Below, piece by piece: positions 16,848 to 25,126 of a DNA stretch of 28,219 bases; the first letter of the stretch is position 1, and each line of letters opens with the position of its first letter. The notes beneath the pieces are model-generated. The model saw only the letters and a program-made list of their open reading frames with translations, was not told the origin of the DNA and did no database searches. Origin of the DNA: Fibrobacterota bacterium (GTDB lineage: Bacteria > Fibrobacterota > Chitinivibrionia > Chitinivibrionales > Chitinispirillaceae); assembly GCA_023436145.1 (NCBI GenBank), contig JAEZKP010000042.1:1-28219 (forward strand), read 5' to 3'. Made by a program: the position numbers and the translations under genes.

Positions 16848-18137
16848 TTAGGATAGTGGTTTAGATGGAATACCGGTTTCAAACGGGTTTTGGTGGTCAT
16901 TACTCCACTCAAACCATCCACCATCATAAACAGAAATATCGGACCACCCCATAAGCCAGGCATTTATAAATGCCTCACTGGCCCGCCATCCGGTCCCACA
17001 GTAAAAAGAGTTATGAACCTGTGGAACTATCTTTGATGCAGCCCACATGGATTCGATTTCATGGTATTCACGGGTGGTGTGATCGATATTGCGATAATTT
17101 TCCATGTGATAAGCATCGGTTCCGCATTCTGCGAAAACCGCCCCGGGAATGCGTCCTCTCTTTTGGATATAGTTATAACCGCTGGTTTCTCCAATGTACT
17201 CACTCCAGCTACGGACACATACCAGGTTTTTATCTTTTGACTTTAATATCTGCTTAGCTTCGGAAATGTCTACTGCCAATTCAGGATGCACTGGGATATC
17301 GGCTCCGAAATCGGAAACCGGTTGGACAATTGTACTCTCTGTAGTGATATCGTACCCTGCATCGATCCAGGATTGCATTCCGCCATTCAGTAGACGCACA
17401 TCTTTTACCCCTGCATAGAGCATGATAAATGCACAACGCATCGCTCCCAGTTGCCCTGCACTGCTTCCTGGGAATGGATCATTGAAATCGGGTTGCGTGT
17501 ACTTTCCATAAAGGATTACAGTAGTATCTGCAGTGATACCGGCATTTTCCAGCGTATTTTTGAGTTCGGAAGGAGTTCTTCGGTTCCATGTTTCTGTGGA
17601 TTCCAAATCGTTAGTATCCATGGGAATCGCCCCTGGTATATGACCACTTGTATAGACATTATGATCCCGGTAAAATGCATGAACCACAACGTATTTACGG
17701 GAGTCAAACTCGGGAGCTTTGCCGGTGCTCATGAGTTTTTCGAGCCACTGTGAAGATACCAGTTGGCTGTAACGGTTCATTCTGCTTATGGGAAGATGAG
17801 GCTGGGTGCACCATTCATTAACGAAATCGTGATAAACATTTACTTTCTGATAACCGAACCGCAAAAAATGGTCTGCCACCCCCAGGGATTCCTCTTTATT
17901 GTAGCCGTAAATAATAAGCTCATCTTCAGGTTCGATTTTTTTTGATCGTACGATATCGGGCCAGTCAATATACTGAATCCACTTGAATGGAAGGCTTTTG
18001 GCAGAATGGATATGCCCACCTCTGCACTCATCTTTTAGCCGCCATCCATTATAGGCATCGACAGGACGGATATCGATCAGCTTTACTCCGGGATTAGCCG
18101 ACTTTTTATACACTTCGGATGTTTGAAGCTGTTTCAT
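16848..18137 (-). CDS. eanB: Three-domain rhodanese, probable anaerobic ergothioneine synthase EanB
   Basis: Predicted to transfer persulfide sulfur directly onto the imidazole carbon of hercynine. It has 429 residues from the ATG at 18137 (a TTG two codons earlier is possible; neither has a strong ribosome site). Three rhodanese domains lie at about 5-112, 125-265 and 285-420. Only the third has a Cys in the active loop, Cys380 in YCGTGWRAS; domain 2 has GKYTQP instead. From memory, Chlorobium EanB uses Cys412 with Tyr353 and has Cys339 and Cys370; here Tyr321, Cys307, Cys338 and Cys380 all fit one constant offset of 32. The adjacent hercynine-forming gene supports the call. The alternative is an ordinary 3-mercaptopyruvate or thiosulfate sulfurtransferase. 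Confidence 0.85.
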   Translation of the reverse strand: MKQLQTSEVYKKSANPGVKLIDIRPVDAYNGWRLKDECRGGHIHSAKSLPFKWIQYIDWPDIVRSKKIEPEDELIIYGYNKEESLGVADHFLRFGYQKVNVYHDFVNEWCTQPHLPISRMNRYSQLVSSQWLEKLMSTGKAPEFDSRKYVVVHAFYRDHNVYTSGHIPGAIPMDTNDLESTETWNRRTPSELKNTLENAGITADTTVILYGKYTQPDFNDPFPGSSAGQLGAMRCAFIMLYAGVKDVRLLNGGMQSWIDAGYDITTESTIVQPVSDFGADIPVHPELAVDISEAKQILKSKDKNLVCVRSWSEYIGETSGYNYIQKRGRIPGAVFAECGTDAYHMENYRNIDHTTREYHEIESMWAASKIVPQVHNSFYCGTGWRASEAFINAWLMGWSDISVYDGGWFEWSNDHQNPFETGIPSKPLS

Positions 18138-18457
18138 AGTCAATAATTTGTTTCAGATAAAGAGTATGGCGTAACTCAACTGAAAAGAGTCTATTCTGGT
18201 TTCTGAAAATTAGAATTAGTATACTTGTATTTATGGCAAAAAGAGGGCCAAGTGGAAAGAATGGGGAAAAAAGGGAATGGAAAAGGCATTGGCTTCAGTT
18301 CTTTTTTAATTAGATATTATTTTGTTGGAAATAGTGCACAAAAAGTATAATTTACAATGTGGATTTAATCAGAGATTGCTGAATGGCAAAAGAAAAACAT
18401 TGTAATTGAATTTACAGAATCTGGGACAGTGAAACAATTTAAAAGAAAGGTGTCATT
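18138..18457. promoter_or_regulatory. 320-bp divergent intergenic region upstream of eanB and a lipoprotein gene
   Basis: AT-rich region that must hold the promoters for the eanB-eanA-sufS group (-) and for the lipoprotein (+). No riboswitch-like fold, operator palindrome or confident -35/-10 pair was seen. Confidence 0.4.
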
Positions 18458-19030
18458 ATGGTGGCAAAAATTATACCACTACTTGTGTTTATGATGTCAT
18501 TTCTTTCCTGCAATAATGAGTCTCCATCCGTATTCAAGCCAATTGATACCAGTTCCGGGCCGGAATCATCTGGTTCAGGTGATAAGAGAATCCAATCGAT
18601 TGCTCCTGTTAAGATTCAGGGTAAATGGAAGTTCTTAAAGAAAATCAATTCCGCTTCCGAAAGCGTTCCCCTGAAGGGAATGGATATATATTTTGAAATC
18701 GATGCAAACCAGTTCTATAGTTGGGTCTATTACCCTCTGTTCCCCAATTCCAGTAATTGCATCTCCCGTACAATTAGTCCCTACACTCTTCAGGGCGACC
18801 TTATAAGCGGTGAAAATTTTGAAGGTGTGCAAGAGGTGGGAGGTCAAGTTCTTTCATGGAATACCACAGTAGAGATTGATGGAGACAACCTGGTGATTAA
18901 AACAAATTACTATGATGGAGAGTCCAAAAGGTATAGTGAAAGCATGGTATATGAACTGTACAATGGAACCGTTCCGCCTGAAGACTGGCCTGATGAGGAG
19001 TGCCAAAATGGTCAGCTTGCAAAAAGATAA
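18458..19030 (+). CDS. Predicted lipoprotein, function unknown
   Basis: 190 residues with AAAGGTG upstream of the ATG. A short signal peptide ends in a lipobox-like FLSC with Cys18 as the lipid site, followed by Asn-Asn and a Ser/Gly/Pro-rich linker (about 20-45). The folded part (about 50-165) begins IQGKWKFLKKI and alternates short strands (YFEIDANQFYSWVYY, TTVEIDGDNLVIKTNYY), which suggests a small lipocalin-like beta barrel; that fold is inferred. It is divergent from eanB and has no other clear link to it. The C-terminus is acidic, then ends GQLAKR. Confidence 0.75.
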   Translation: MVAKIIPLLVFMMSFLSCNNESPSVFKPIDTSSGPESSGSGDKRIQSIAPVKIQGKWKFLKKINSASESVPLKGMDIYFEIDANQFYSWVYYPLFPNSSNCISRTISPYTLQGDLISGENFEGVQEVGGQVLSWNTTVEIDGDNLVIKTNYYDGESKRYSESMVYELYNGTVPPEDWPDEECQNGQLAKR

Positions 19031-19140
19031 GTTGATAAGTTTGACAATGGTTTTGGCTGGCTCTGGAAACGGTAAAAATCAACAAGTCTAAAACAACTGT
19101 TCTGCCGGCAAACAGTCTGTCTGTATCACCTTTTATTTTA

Positions 19141-19186
19141 TCTGTTCAGGTGCAAAGCCCATTTTGCCTGATGGCATCTGAACAGA
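19141..19186 (+). terminator. Large hairpin downstream of the lipoprotein gene
   Basis: TCTGTTCAGGTGC and GCATCTGAACAGA pair over 13 positions with one mismatch, enclosing a smaller potential stem GCAAA/TTTGC. A run of five T follows about ten bases after the hairpin. It may be a terminator for the lipoprotein gene or an independent structured element. Confidence 0.4.
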
Positions 19187-19526
19187 CACATCGGCTTTTT
19201 ACTCTCATTGAGTAGACCTCTAAGTGGTCACTTTCCCCGCGTTCGGGACTAAATAAAATTATCCGTTCGGCTAACCCAACTTTAACCGCCCCTAAACAGA
19301 ACCTATATTAGCTCTTAATCACATTAATAATGGATACAATGAAGAGACTATCAGTGTTGGAAACGAGCAATTCCAGCAGACAAGAAATTTCAGGTCGGTT
19401 TTTTCAGACCCTGCAGATTGCCCAAGGTCGCGTAACTCTGCTTTATCCCATATTTGAATCAATTAATCGGTTAACTATTTTGTTGATGCCACCAAATTAC
19501 TTAATTTTTAAATGGAGGCTGTGCTC
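19187..19526. other. Intergenic stretch with no recognised gene
   Basis: A 70-codon frame at 19330-19542 has no homology that I recognise, no clear ribosome site, and overlaps the dinD remnant start; it is not called. Nothing else was identified. Confidence 0.4.
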
Positions 19527-19667
19527 ATGGAAAAACAGGTAGTAGCAAGATTGACTTCATCGTTTGAAAATACTGCATATTACGAAAACGGGGTTGAATA
19601 TTGGTTAGCGCGGGAACTTCAGGTTCTACTTGGGTATGAAGAATGGAGAACCGTTTTCCCAATCTGA
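19527..19667 (+). pseudogene. dinD: Truncated DNA-damage-inducible protein D (dinD) remnant
   Basis: A 46-residue frame with a good TGGAGG site upstream of its ATG reads SFENTAYYENGVEYWLAREL then QVLLGYEEWR. This matches the conserved N-terminus of DinD (a KilA-N/BRO-like domain), which is normally about 270-290 residues. After EEWRTVFPI a TGA ends the frame, and no DinD-like sequence follows in any + frame. It is therefore a 5' fragment left by deletion or recombination, too short to carry the full protein's function. Confidence 0.7.
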
Positions 19668-19800
19668 CAATCAAGAAAATCCCTAATAATCTTGTCATTA
19701 CTTAATTGCTGCATAAAAACATTTAAATTATAATAAAGATTATGAAAAGGATGTTGTTTCCTTCTCATCAGCTCTCAGACATCTTCCAAAGGAATTTATA

Positions 19801-22221
19801 ATGAAGTGGACAGATATAATGGCATCAGCGTTTTTCGTTTTAATAACATTTGCACGAATCGCTTCTACCGGTCAGACCTGCAATAACCGGTTCTGGATAA
19901 CCAATGGTTATGCTGAGGCTATAGTGCAGTACGATGGCAAACTTTTCGTGGGAGGCGCTTTCTCACAGGTTGGACCTAATACTGGTAGTTTCGTTTTAAT
20001 GGATACAGCTCCTGGTGAACTGCATATGACCGCTCCTGGATTATATGGCACGACAGAAGTCGTTTGCGAAGATACAAAAGGAGGATGGTACGTTGTTGGT
20101 GGTAACCTGTCCATTGAGGGTGAACGATTAGGCAGAATTGTGCATATCTTACCAGACGGAAGTATCGATCGGACATGGAAAGCACCTGGTCTGAATGGAG
20201 AGGTGTTGTCCATGGTAAGGAGTGGATCAAGACTATATGTCGGTGGAAACTACAGTTATTGGGAGGGTAACGAGAAGCGCGACAACTTCATGGTGTTGAA
20301 TGCGGAAACCGGAGAATCGCTTGACTGGAACCTCGATCTGAAACTTAGCGACATCATATCGGCAATAGCTGTCAATGGCTCAACCATGTATTTAGGTGGA
20401 AAATTTTCTAGAATTGGGGACTCGACCAGAAATTACATTGCAGCCATGAATGCAGAGACAGGAGAAATCACTGCTTTTGATGCCAAAATAAATGTCTTTG
20501 TGGGGGTTTATAAAATTAACGCTCTTGCTGTTAATGGCAGCCATCTCTATGTCGGCGGTAAATTGTTTGAATTCAATGGGAAAAAACGGAGGGATATTGC
20601 GGCACTGGATGCTGTTACCGGAGCAGTGACCGACTGGGATCCATCACCAAACGGTGAAGTCAATACTATTAGCATAAAAGGAAAAACCGTTTACGTCGGT
20701 GGGGCATTTGACAGTGTCGGAGGAAAACGCCGGTTCCACCTTGCCGCCATCGATGCCGAAACGGGAAACGTGACAGACTGGTCCCCTATTGCGAATAATG
20801 TGGTGTATACTTCTGCCATTTACAAAGATGACGTATATGTTGGAGGAGCATTTGATCAGATTGACGTGAGTTGGAACAAGTACCTGGCCGCAATTGATGG
20901 AACTACCGGAGATGTCCTTAAGTGGTCACCGCAAGCCAGTTACAATGTAACCTCGATTGCTGTCAGTGGATCAAAAATCGGAGTCGGTGGTAAATTCAAG
21001 ATTATGGGAGGAATTCACCCGGAAAACCTCACTGCTATCGATACAGCTACCGGTAAGGCTTTCGACTGGGATCTTGGAGCTGACAAAAGTGTTTATGCGC
21101 TTGCAATAAAGGGTTCGACAATATATGCTGGCGGCAATTTTCTTAAACTTTGCGGAAAGGATAGAAGTCATATCGGTTCATTTAATTCTGAAAATGGCGA
21201 AGCGACACAGTGGAACCCGTCGATCAACGGAAAAGTGTACGAACTTCAGGTAAGTGAAGAGACACTTTTTGCCGGTGGTGAGTTCGATTCCGTGAACGGA
21301 AAAGAAGTGAGGAATATCGCTGCTTTTGATTTGAGATCAGGTGAGCTTCTCGACTGGAATCCCGGAGCAAACGGGTGGGTATTGGCAATCGCCATACAAG
21401 ATTCCGTTGTGTATGCTGGTGGAACTTTCGATACCATAGGTGGTCAGCCAAGAAACAGGATCGCGGCAATCGACAGGAAAACCGGTAAAGTGCTTGACTG
21501 GAATCCGGGTGTGAATAAAACAGTGCGCACAATTGTGGCACATGGCTCAAATGTTTATATAGGTGGAGATTTTGATACTGTTGCAGGGAAAAAACGCAAA
21601 TTCATTGCTGCTGTGGATATCAAAAACGGTGAGGTTACCGATTGGGATCCTGATGCTGATGAACCTGTATATTCAATCATTTCGAATGGGAAGACACTCT
21701 ATGTCGGAGGCTCTTTCGACAGTATAGGGGGGCAGAACAGGGAAAGCCTCGCTGCACTTGATTCCGCAAATGGCAAGGTGACAAACTGGTCACCTCATGA
21801 TATATATTGCTGTGTAAATTCAATAGTGCTCAGTGGTACAAAGCTCTATGTTAGCGGTCAATTCGATAATATCAACCAGTGCTACGGGTCCAACAATTAT
21901 GCCATACTGGATATAAACGATACATTGGTAGCCACCAGTCAAAAAAAGAGACATAAGGTCAATTCTACTGAACTATCCAATATTAAAGTAGCAAAACATG
22001 GCAATAAATTGAATATTCATTTTAATAATGAGGTCCAATCACCAATCATTCTGGCGTTTCATGATATCCAGGGAAGGAGACTTGAAACGTTTCATGACAG
22101 AATACTCATTCCAGGCACTCACGTTATTCCGATAGATATTTCCGGGTTTGCGAAAGGATGTTATTACGTAGTTTTAAAGGCCCAACGCTTTCAGGCAGTT
22201 CAAAGAATTGTCCTTTGGTAG
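19801..22221 (+). CDS. Secreted protein of about 14 beta-propeller (delta-60-like) repeats with sorting tail
   Basis: 806 residues, AAAGGAA upstream, signal peptide about 1-23 (ending IASTGQ). From about residue 37 to 710 there are about 14 repeats of about 48 residues with consensus V-x-x-I-a-v-x-G-x-x-(L/V)-Y-V-G-G-x-F-d-x-(I/V)-G-G-k-x-R-x-x-(I/L)-A-A-(I/L)-D-x-x-T-G-x-V-x-D-W-x-P. This resembles the DUF5122/delta-60 propeller family. The last about 70 residues (KLNIHFNNEVQSPIILAFHD onward, ending QRIVLW) look like a type A type IX sorting domain. It carries no catalytic motif and is probably a cell-surface binding or structural protein. No gene in the window is clearly co-transcribed with it. 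Confidence 0.85.
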   Translation: MKWTDIMASAFFVLITFARIASTGQTCNNRFWITNGYAEAIVQYDGKLFVGGAFSQVGPNTGSFVLMDTAPGELHMTAPGLYGTTEVVCEDTKGGWYVVGGNLSIEGERLGRIVHILPDGSIDRTWKAPGLNGEVLSMVRSGSRLYVGGNYSYWEGNEKRDNFMVLNAETGESLDWNLDLKLSDIISAIAVNGSTMYLGGKFSRIGDSTRNYIAAMNAETGEITAFDAKINVFVGVYKINALAVNGSHLYVGGKLFEFNGKKRRDIAALDAVTGAVTDWDPSPNGEVNTISIKGKTVYVGGAFDSVGGKRRFHLAAIDAETGNVTDWSPIANNVVYTSAIYKDDVYVGGAFDQIDVSWNKYLAAIDGTTGDVLKWSPQASYNVTSIAVSGSKIGVGGKFKIMGGIHPENLTAIDTATGKAFDWDLGADKSVYALAIKGSTIYAGGNFLKLCGKDRSHIGSFNSENGEATQWNPSINGKVYELQVSEETLFAGGEFDSVNGKEVRNIAAFDLRSGELLDWNPGANGWVLAIAIQDSVVYAGGTFDTIGGQPRNRIAAIDRKTGKVLDWNPGVNKTVRTIVAHGSNVYIGGDFDTVAGKKRKFIAAVDIKNGEVTDWDPDADEPVYSIISNGKTLYVGGSFDSIGGQNRESLAALDSANGKVTNWSPHDIYCCVNSIVLSGTKLYVSGQFDNINQCYGSNNYAILDINDTLVATSQKKRHKVNSTELSNIKVAKHGNKLNIHFNNEVQSPIILAFHDIQGRRLETFHDRILIPGTHVIPIDISGFAKGCYYVVLKAQRFQAVQRIVLW

Positions 22222-22260
22222 GGACGTGGTAGGGGACGCGAATGCGGCGTATGTTGGTAT

Positions 22261-22279
22261 TTCCAACCAGTGGTTGGAA
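22261..22279. repeat. Small inverted repeat after the propeller gene
   Basis: TTCCAACC-agt-GGTTGGAA forms a perfect 8-bp stem. It is followed by A rather than T on the + strand, so it is not a standard terminator in either direction. Confidence 0.5.
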
Positions 22280-22484
22280 AAAAACGTTTTTACTTCAAGA
22301 TTCCCAAAAGACTATACACGAGAAAAACAACACAAATTAATTGATACCGATCCATAAAATAGTGGATAAATGAAATATTACTTGTTTGGGAGAGATGGAT
22401 ATCCAAGCTGATTCAGAAATGATAAAATAACCGCCATTCATCTATAGTAGACCAGAGTCTTCGAAGAGCGGTTCAATAGTACAT

Positions 22485-22928
22485 TTACCTGCCCACGCAA
22501 TATCTCTTTTCCAACTCCCTTATAAACTCAGCGGTTTTCAAATACGACTCCCGTTTAGACGCATCAAAATTGGTGTTATTCATATCCGCCAGTTTCATAG
22601 CTGTTTCATAGGCGGTTTCCTTATACATTCCTCTTTTTTCACATACCACTGATGGAGAAAAACCGTTTTTAATGAGAAATTTCATAATCTCTATACCGTT
22701 TTTCTTTGCACAAGCCGCCCAGTGAAAAAGTGAATATCCTGTTTGGTTCTTGTAATCAGGTTTTTTGTAAATTGTTAAAAGATATTGAATACAATTGATA
22801 CTTCCATTTGCTGCTGCAATCTGGAAAATGTCTAAATCATCGTAATCGGTGGAATATGGATCGAATCCCTTTCCCAAAAGGAATTTTAACATTTTCATAT
22901 CATCTTTGCAGAGAGCTCTAACTATCAT
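22485..22928 (-). CDS. Ankyrin-repeat protein, possibly 5'-truncated
   Basis: 147 residues without signal peptide or membrane segment. Three ankyrin-type repeats are visible at about 5-35 (DMKMLKFLLGKGFDPYSTD), 36-65 (LDIFQIAAANGSINCIQYLL) and 66-100 (GYSLFHWAACAKKNGIEIMK). A short helical tail follows (KRESYLKTAEFIRELEKRY). Such proteins mediate protein-protein contacts. The ATG at 22928 lacks a ribosome site and is directly preceded by an in-frame stop, and coding-looking sequence continues upstream in another frame (22918-23040). The gene may therefore be a frameshifted remnant of a longer ankyrin protein. Function unknown. Confidence 0.65.
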   Translation of the reverse strand: MIVRALCKDDMKMLKFLLGKGFDPYSTDYDDLDIFQIAAANGSINCIQYLLTIYKKPDYKNQTGYSLFHWAACAKKNGIEIMKFLIKNGFSPSVVCEKRGMYKETAYETAMKLADMNNTNFDASKRESYLKTAEFIRELEKRYCVGR

Positions 22929-23040
22929 CTATACGGTGAAAATTCACACTTTCAAAAAGATGTCCCAGAAGATCGATACCTTCGTTTACACAAAGTTCAA
23001 ATGCTCCTCCACACCTCCCACCAACTCCAAAAACTGCCAT
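22918..23040 (-). pseudogene. Possible 5' fragment of the ankyrin gene in another frame
   Basis: A 40-codon frame starting at the ATG at 23040 (MAVFGVGGRCGGAF, then ELCVNEGIDLLGHL and ESVNFHRIDDS) ends 11 bp inside the ankyrin reading frame. One indel near 22920 would join the two. It could equally be chance or a tiny overlapping gene. Confidence 0.3.
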
Positions 23041-23049
23041 TACACCTGA

Positions 23050-23107
23050 AATAGTTCGTCCCCTTTTCTCCATGCAGTTCCGACAGTTCCGATGGGGACA
23101 GACTATT
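23050..23107. repeat. 58-bp palindromic element with GTCCCC/GGGGAC arms
   Basis: AATAGTTCGTCCCC at 23050-23063 pairs with GGGGACAGACTATT at 23094-23107 (12 of 14 positions). The loop holds a direct repeat of CAGTTCCGA. A run of eight T follows on the + strand. It resembles REP-type palindromes with a TAGTCTGTCCCC core seen near REP-associated transposases, none of which is present here. Confidence 0.6.
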
Positions 23108-23592
23108 TTTTTTACTTTTTTTGCCGCCCGCAGATTGGATAATGCCAGCCGAAAAAATTGGAATATAAGATGGATTTCGTTATGTAAGGTAAACTATTTT
23201 AATATTAGGGGCGTTTTTGTGTTGATCGCGATGCAGTTATATGTCCAAAAGGCATACTTTTGGGATGTTTGGATGTTATTCCAGGTTGTGCGGGGCGGCT
23301 TGGGTGATGTTACCGGTAATTAAACCCAAATATGAATACTTCAACGAAAAGTATCTTATGTCGAGAATAAAAAGGGTATGCTTGTATTTTCTGCAGTCTG
23401 AATTTGAAAAGTCAGGAAAAAATAACCTGACTTTAAAGTTTTTGCAAATTGCAACCACGTGTTAGATGATCTTGAAGGGAAAAATCAAAGGGCTGAGTTA
23501 TTTCAATTGGTGTAATAAACAAAAATGACATTATGCAAAATTAGTTATGAGCAAAAGTCTTATATATGCAATTACATTGAGGAAAAATAAAA
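23108..23592. other. Intergenic region with no supported gene
   Basis: Short overlapping frames at 23072-23323 and 23241-23465 have no recognisable domains or ribosome sites and are not called. No RNA gene was recognised. Confidence 0.4.
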
Positions 23593-23979
23593 ATGAAAAA
23601 ACATATTGTTCTGGGACTAGTCACATTTTTTGGATGGTTATTCTTTTATTTGATGGGACTGCCTTTTGACTATTTTGTAAACACATCTGCACTTTATAAA
23701 ATATTAATATTATGGCTGACTATGTTTTCGGTTTTTCCGGTACTTACTTTTATTTTGCTTTCATTCCTTGACGGTGATCATTTTCACAACAGTCTTTGGT
23801 TTTCACTATATGCTTCATTTGGGATATTTCTACTTGATTTCATTGTTGTTGGCATTGCACAGAGAAATGGCTTGGGGTATTTAAAAACACACTGGTTGCA
23901 AACAGCAGGGTATATAGAAGCTTTAATAATAATCCCTTTAATCGGATTGGCAATTAAAAAAATCACGTTACGTCAATAA
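23593..23979 (+). CDS. Small four-pass membrane protein, function unknown
   Basis: 128 residues, with TGAGGAAAA upstream of the ATG. Four hydrophobic segments are clear: about 5-22 (IVLGLVTFFGWLFFYLMG), 38-60 (ILILWLTMFSVFPVLTFILLSF), 68-88 (LWFSLYASFGIFLLDFIVVGIA) and 103-121 (AGYIEALIIIPLIGLAI). Loops are short, with a small DGDHFHN loop between segments 2 and 3 and a basic C-terminus (KKITLRQ), which places it in the inner membrane. No family was recognised. It stands alone, with about 250 bp to the next gene. Confidence 0.7.
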   Translation: MKKHIVLGLVTFFGWLFFYLMGLPFDYFVNTSALYKILILWLTMFSVFPVLTFILLSFLDGDHFHNSLWFSLYASFGIFLLDFIVVGIAQRNGLGYLKTHWLQTAGYIEALIIIPLIGLAIKKITLRQ

Positions 23980-24229
23980 TCCAATAATAATAATTAAAAT
24001 GTAAAAGATGGTAATTTTACCAGATCACAACTGTTTAACCTGAGCTGAATAGTAGAATGGCTGGAAAAAAAGTGAAATTGCATGAAAACCCTTTTGAATC
24101 AGTGCAGACATATAGTCAATAACAGGGAATATTATATATTGCTTTATCACTTGATATTTCAAATGAAAAATAGGTTAATTTCAAGCCATATAAGGGCTGA
24201 AATAATTATGGAAAAGAACATGGTGTCCT

Positions 24230-24661
24230 ATGGCTAAATTGGAAAGACTTGAGGAAATAATTGACTCGACAGAACCTGACGCAACCTTCCATGATGCAGA
24301 TGATTTAACTATATCGGTTGATTACCAACATCTTATTCTCAAGTTTAAAATGATGCTTTGTGTAGGTGATCCAAATGCTAAGTGCGAAGCAGAGCGAGAA
24401 AGACGGCGGCCATGTGAAGTCGTTTTTAGTGGTCTGCAGCACTGGTCTATTGGTTTGCCAGACTCAAATTACAAAAAAATAAGTGGTCCGCTCTGGATGA
24501 CATCTGACGGCCCCTTAATTGATTGTCCCACAAAAAAAGCGAAAGAACTTATTAAAGTAAATTATAACGATGATATACAATGGTATCTCTACTTTAGCGA
24601 CATAAATACGTTTACATATATTGTTGCATCTGGTGTTTCATTCAAATGGATTTCTCTTTAG
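24230..24661 (+). CDS. Conserved-looking small soluble protein, function unknown
   Basis: 143 residues, no signal peptide or membrane segment. The start has only a weak ribosome site (GGTG close to the ATG). The early FHDADDLTISVDY segment, followed by LCVGDPNA, a charged CEAERERRRPCE stretch and SGLQHWSIGLPD, resembles a pattern seen in small uncharacterised bacterial proteins, some encoded near toxins as candidate immunity proteins. I cannot name the family. No toxin gene is adjacent; the nearest downstream gene is the helicase-nuclease, 465 bp away. Base composition is more AT-rich than the metabolic genes, in line with an accessory stretch. Confidence 0.6.
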   Translation: MAKLERLEEIIDSTEPDATFHDADDLTISVDYQHLILKFKMMLCVGDPNAKCEAERERRRPCEVVFSGLQHWSIGLPDSNYKKISGPLWMTSDGPLIDCPTKKAKELIKVNYNDDIQWYLYFSDINTFTYIVASGVSFKWISL

Positions 24662-25126
24662 CATTATAGGAAAAAAACATGTACAGAATGCCTAAAGATA
24701 TAGCTTCCTCTTTTTTACAACAAATCTCGGAGTTTGTGGGGTAAGCGAAAAAGCGGCTGTTTCAATTATACAGGGAGTGACTAAATTGTCAAGGTATTTC
24801 TGAATAAATAAGAAAAATCGGCCAGAGTAAGGCCGCTAAAAGCTATTAATTGACAAGGACAAAGCATTAATCTATTTTAGATTTACTTATTTGCTTAAAA
24901 ATACTATTTTGCGTAATTAAAAATAAGCGACAATTGGTTATTTTAAGGTCTTACCATGGGAGACCTGGGACAAGATACCTTTTTCCTTTTTTTGCTCACC
25001 GTTTGCAGATTTGAGATATCTGCTGCCATAAAAGCGTCCCTTTTTTTCCGGCAGTTTCACCTGCCCAGTTATTCCGGATTTAAAAAGGGCATATATGAAT
25101 AGAGTTTAGGATAAACAGAGATCATA
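24662..25126. other. 465-bp intergenic region before the helicase gene
   Basis: A 21-codon frame at 24679-24744 with a weak ribosome site was seen but cannot be supported as a gene. A small stem CGGCC-agagtaa-GGCCG lies near 24820-24836 without a T-run. The region probably holds the helicase promoter; none was assigned. Confidence 0.4.

Noticed and set aside
19330..19542. 70-codon + strand frame before the dinD remnant
   Set aside because: No ribosome site, no recognisable domain, and it overlaps the better supported dinD start in another frame.
23072..23465. Two overlapping + strand frames of 74-83 codons
   Set aside because: Composition is not protein-like, there is no ribosome site, and the first begins inside the palindromic element.
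24679..24744. 21-residue ORF MYRMPKDIASSFLQQISEFVG
   Set aside because: Too short, weak ribosome site and no conserved feature; chance is likely.
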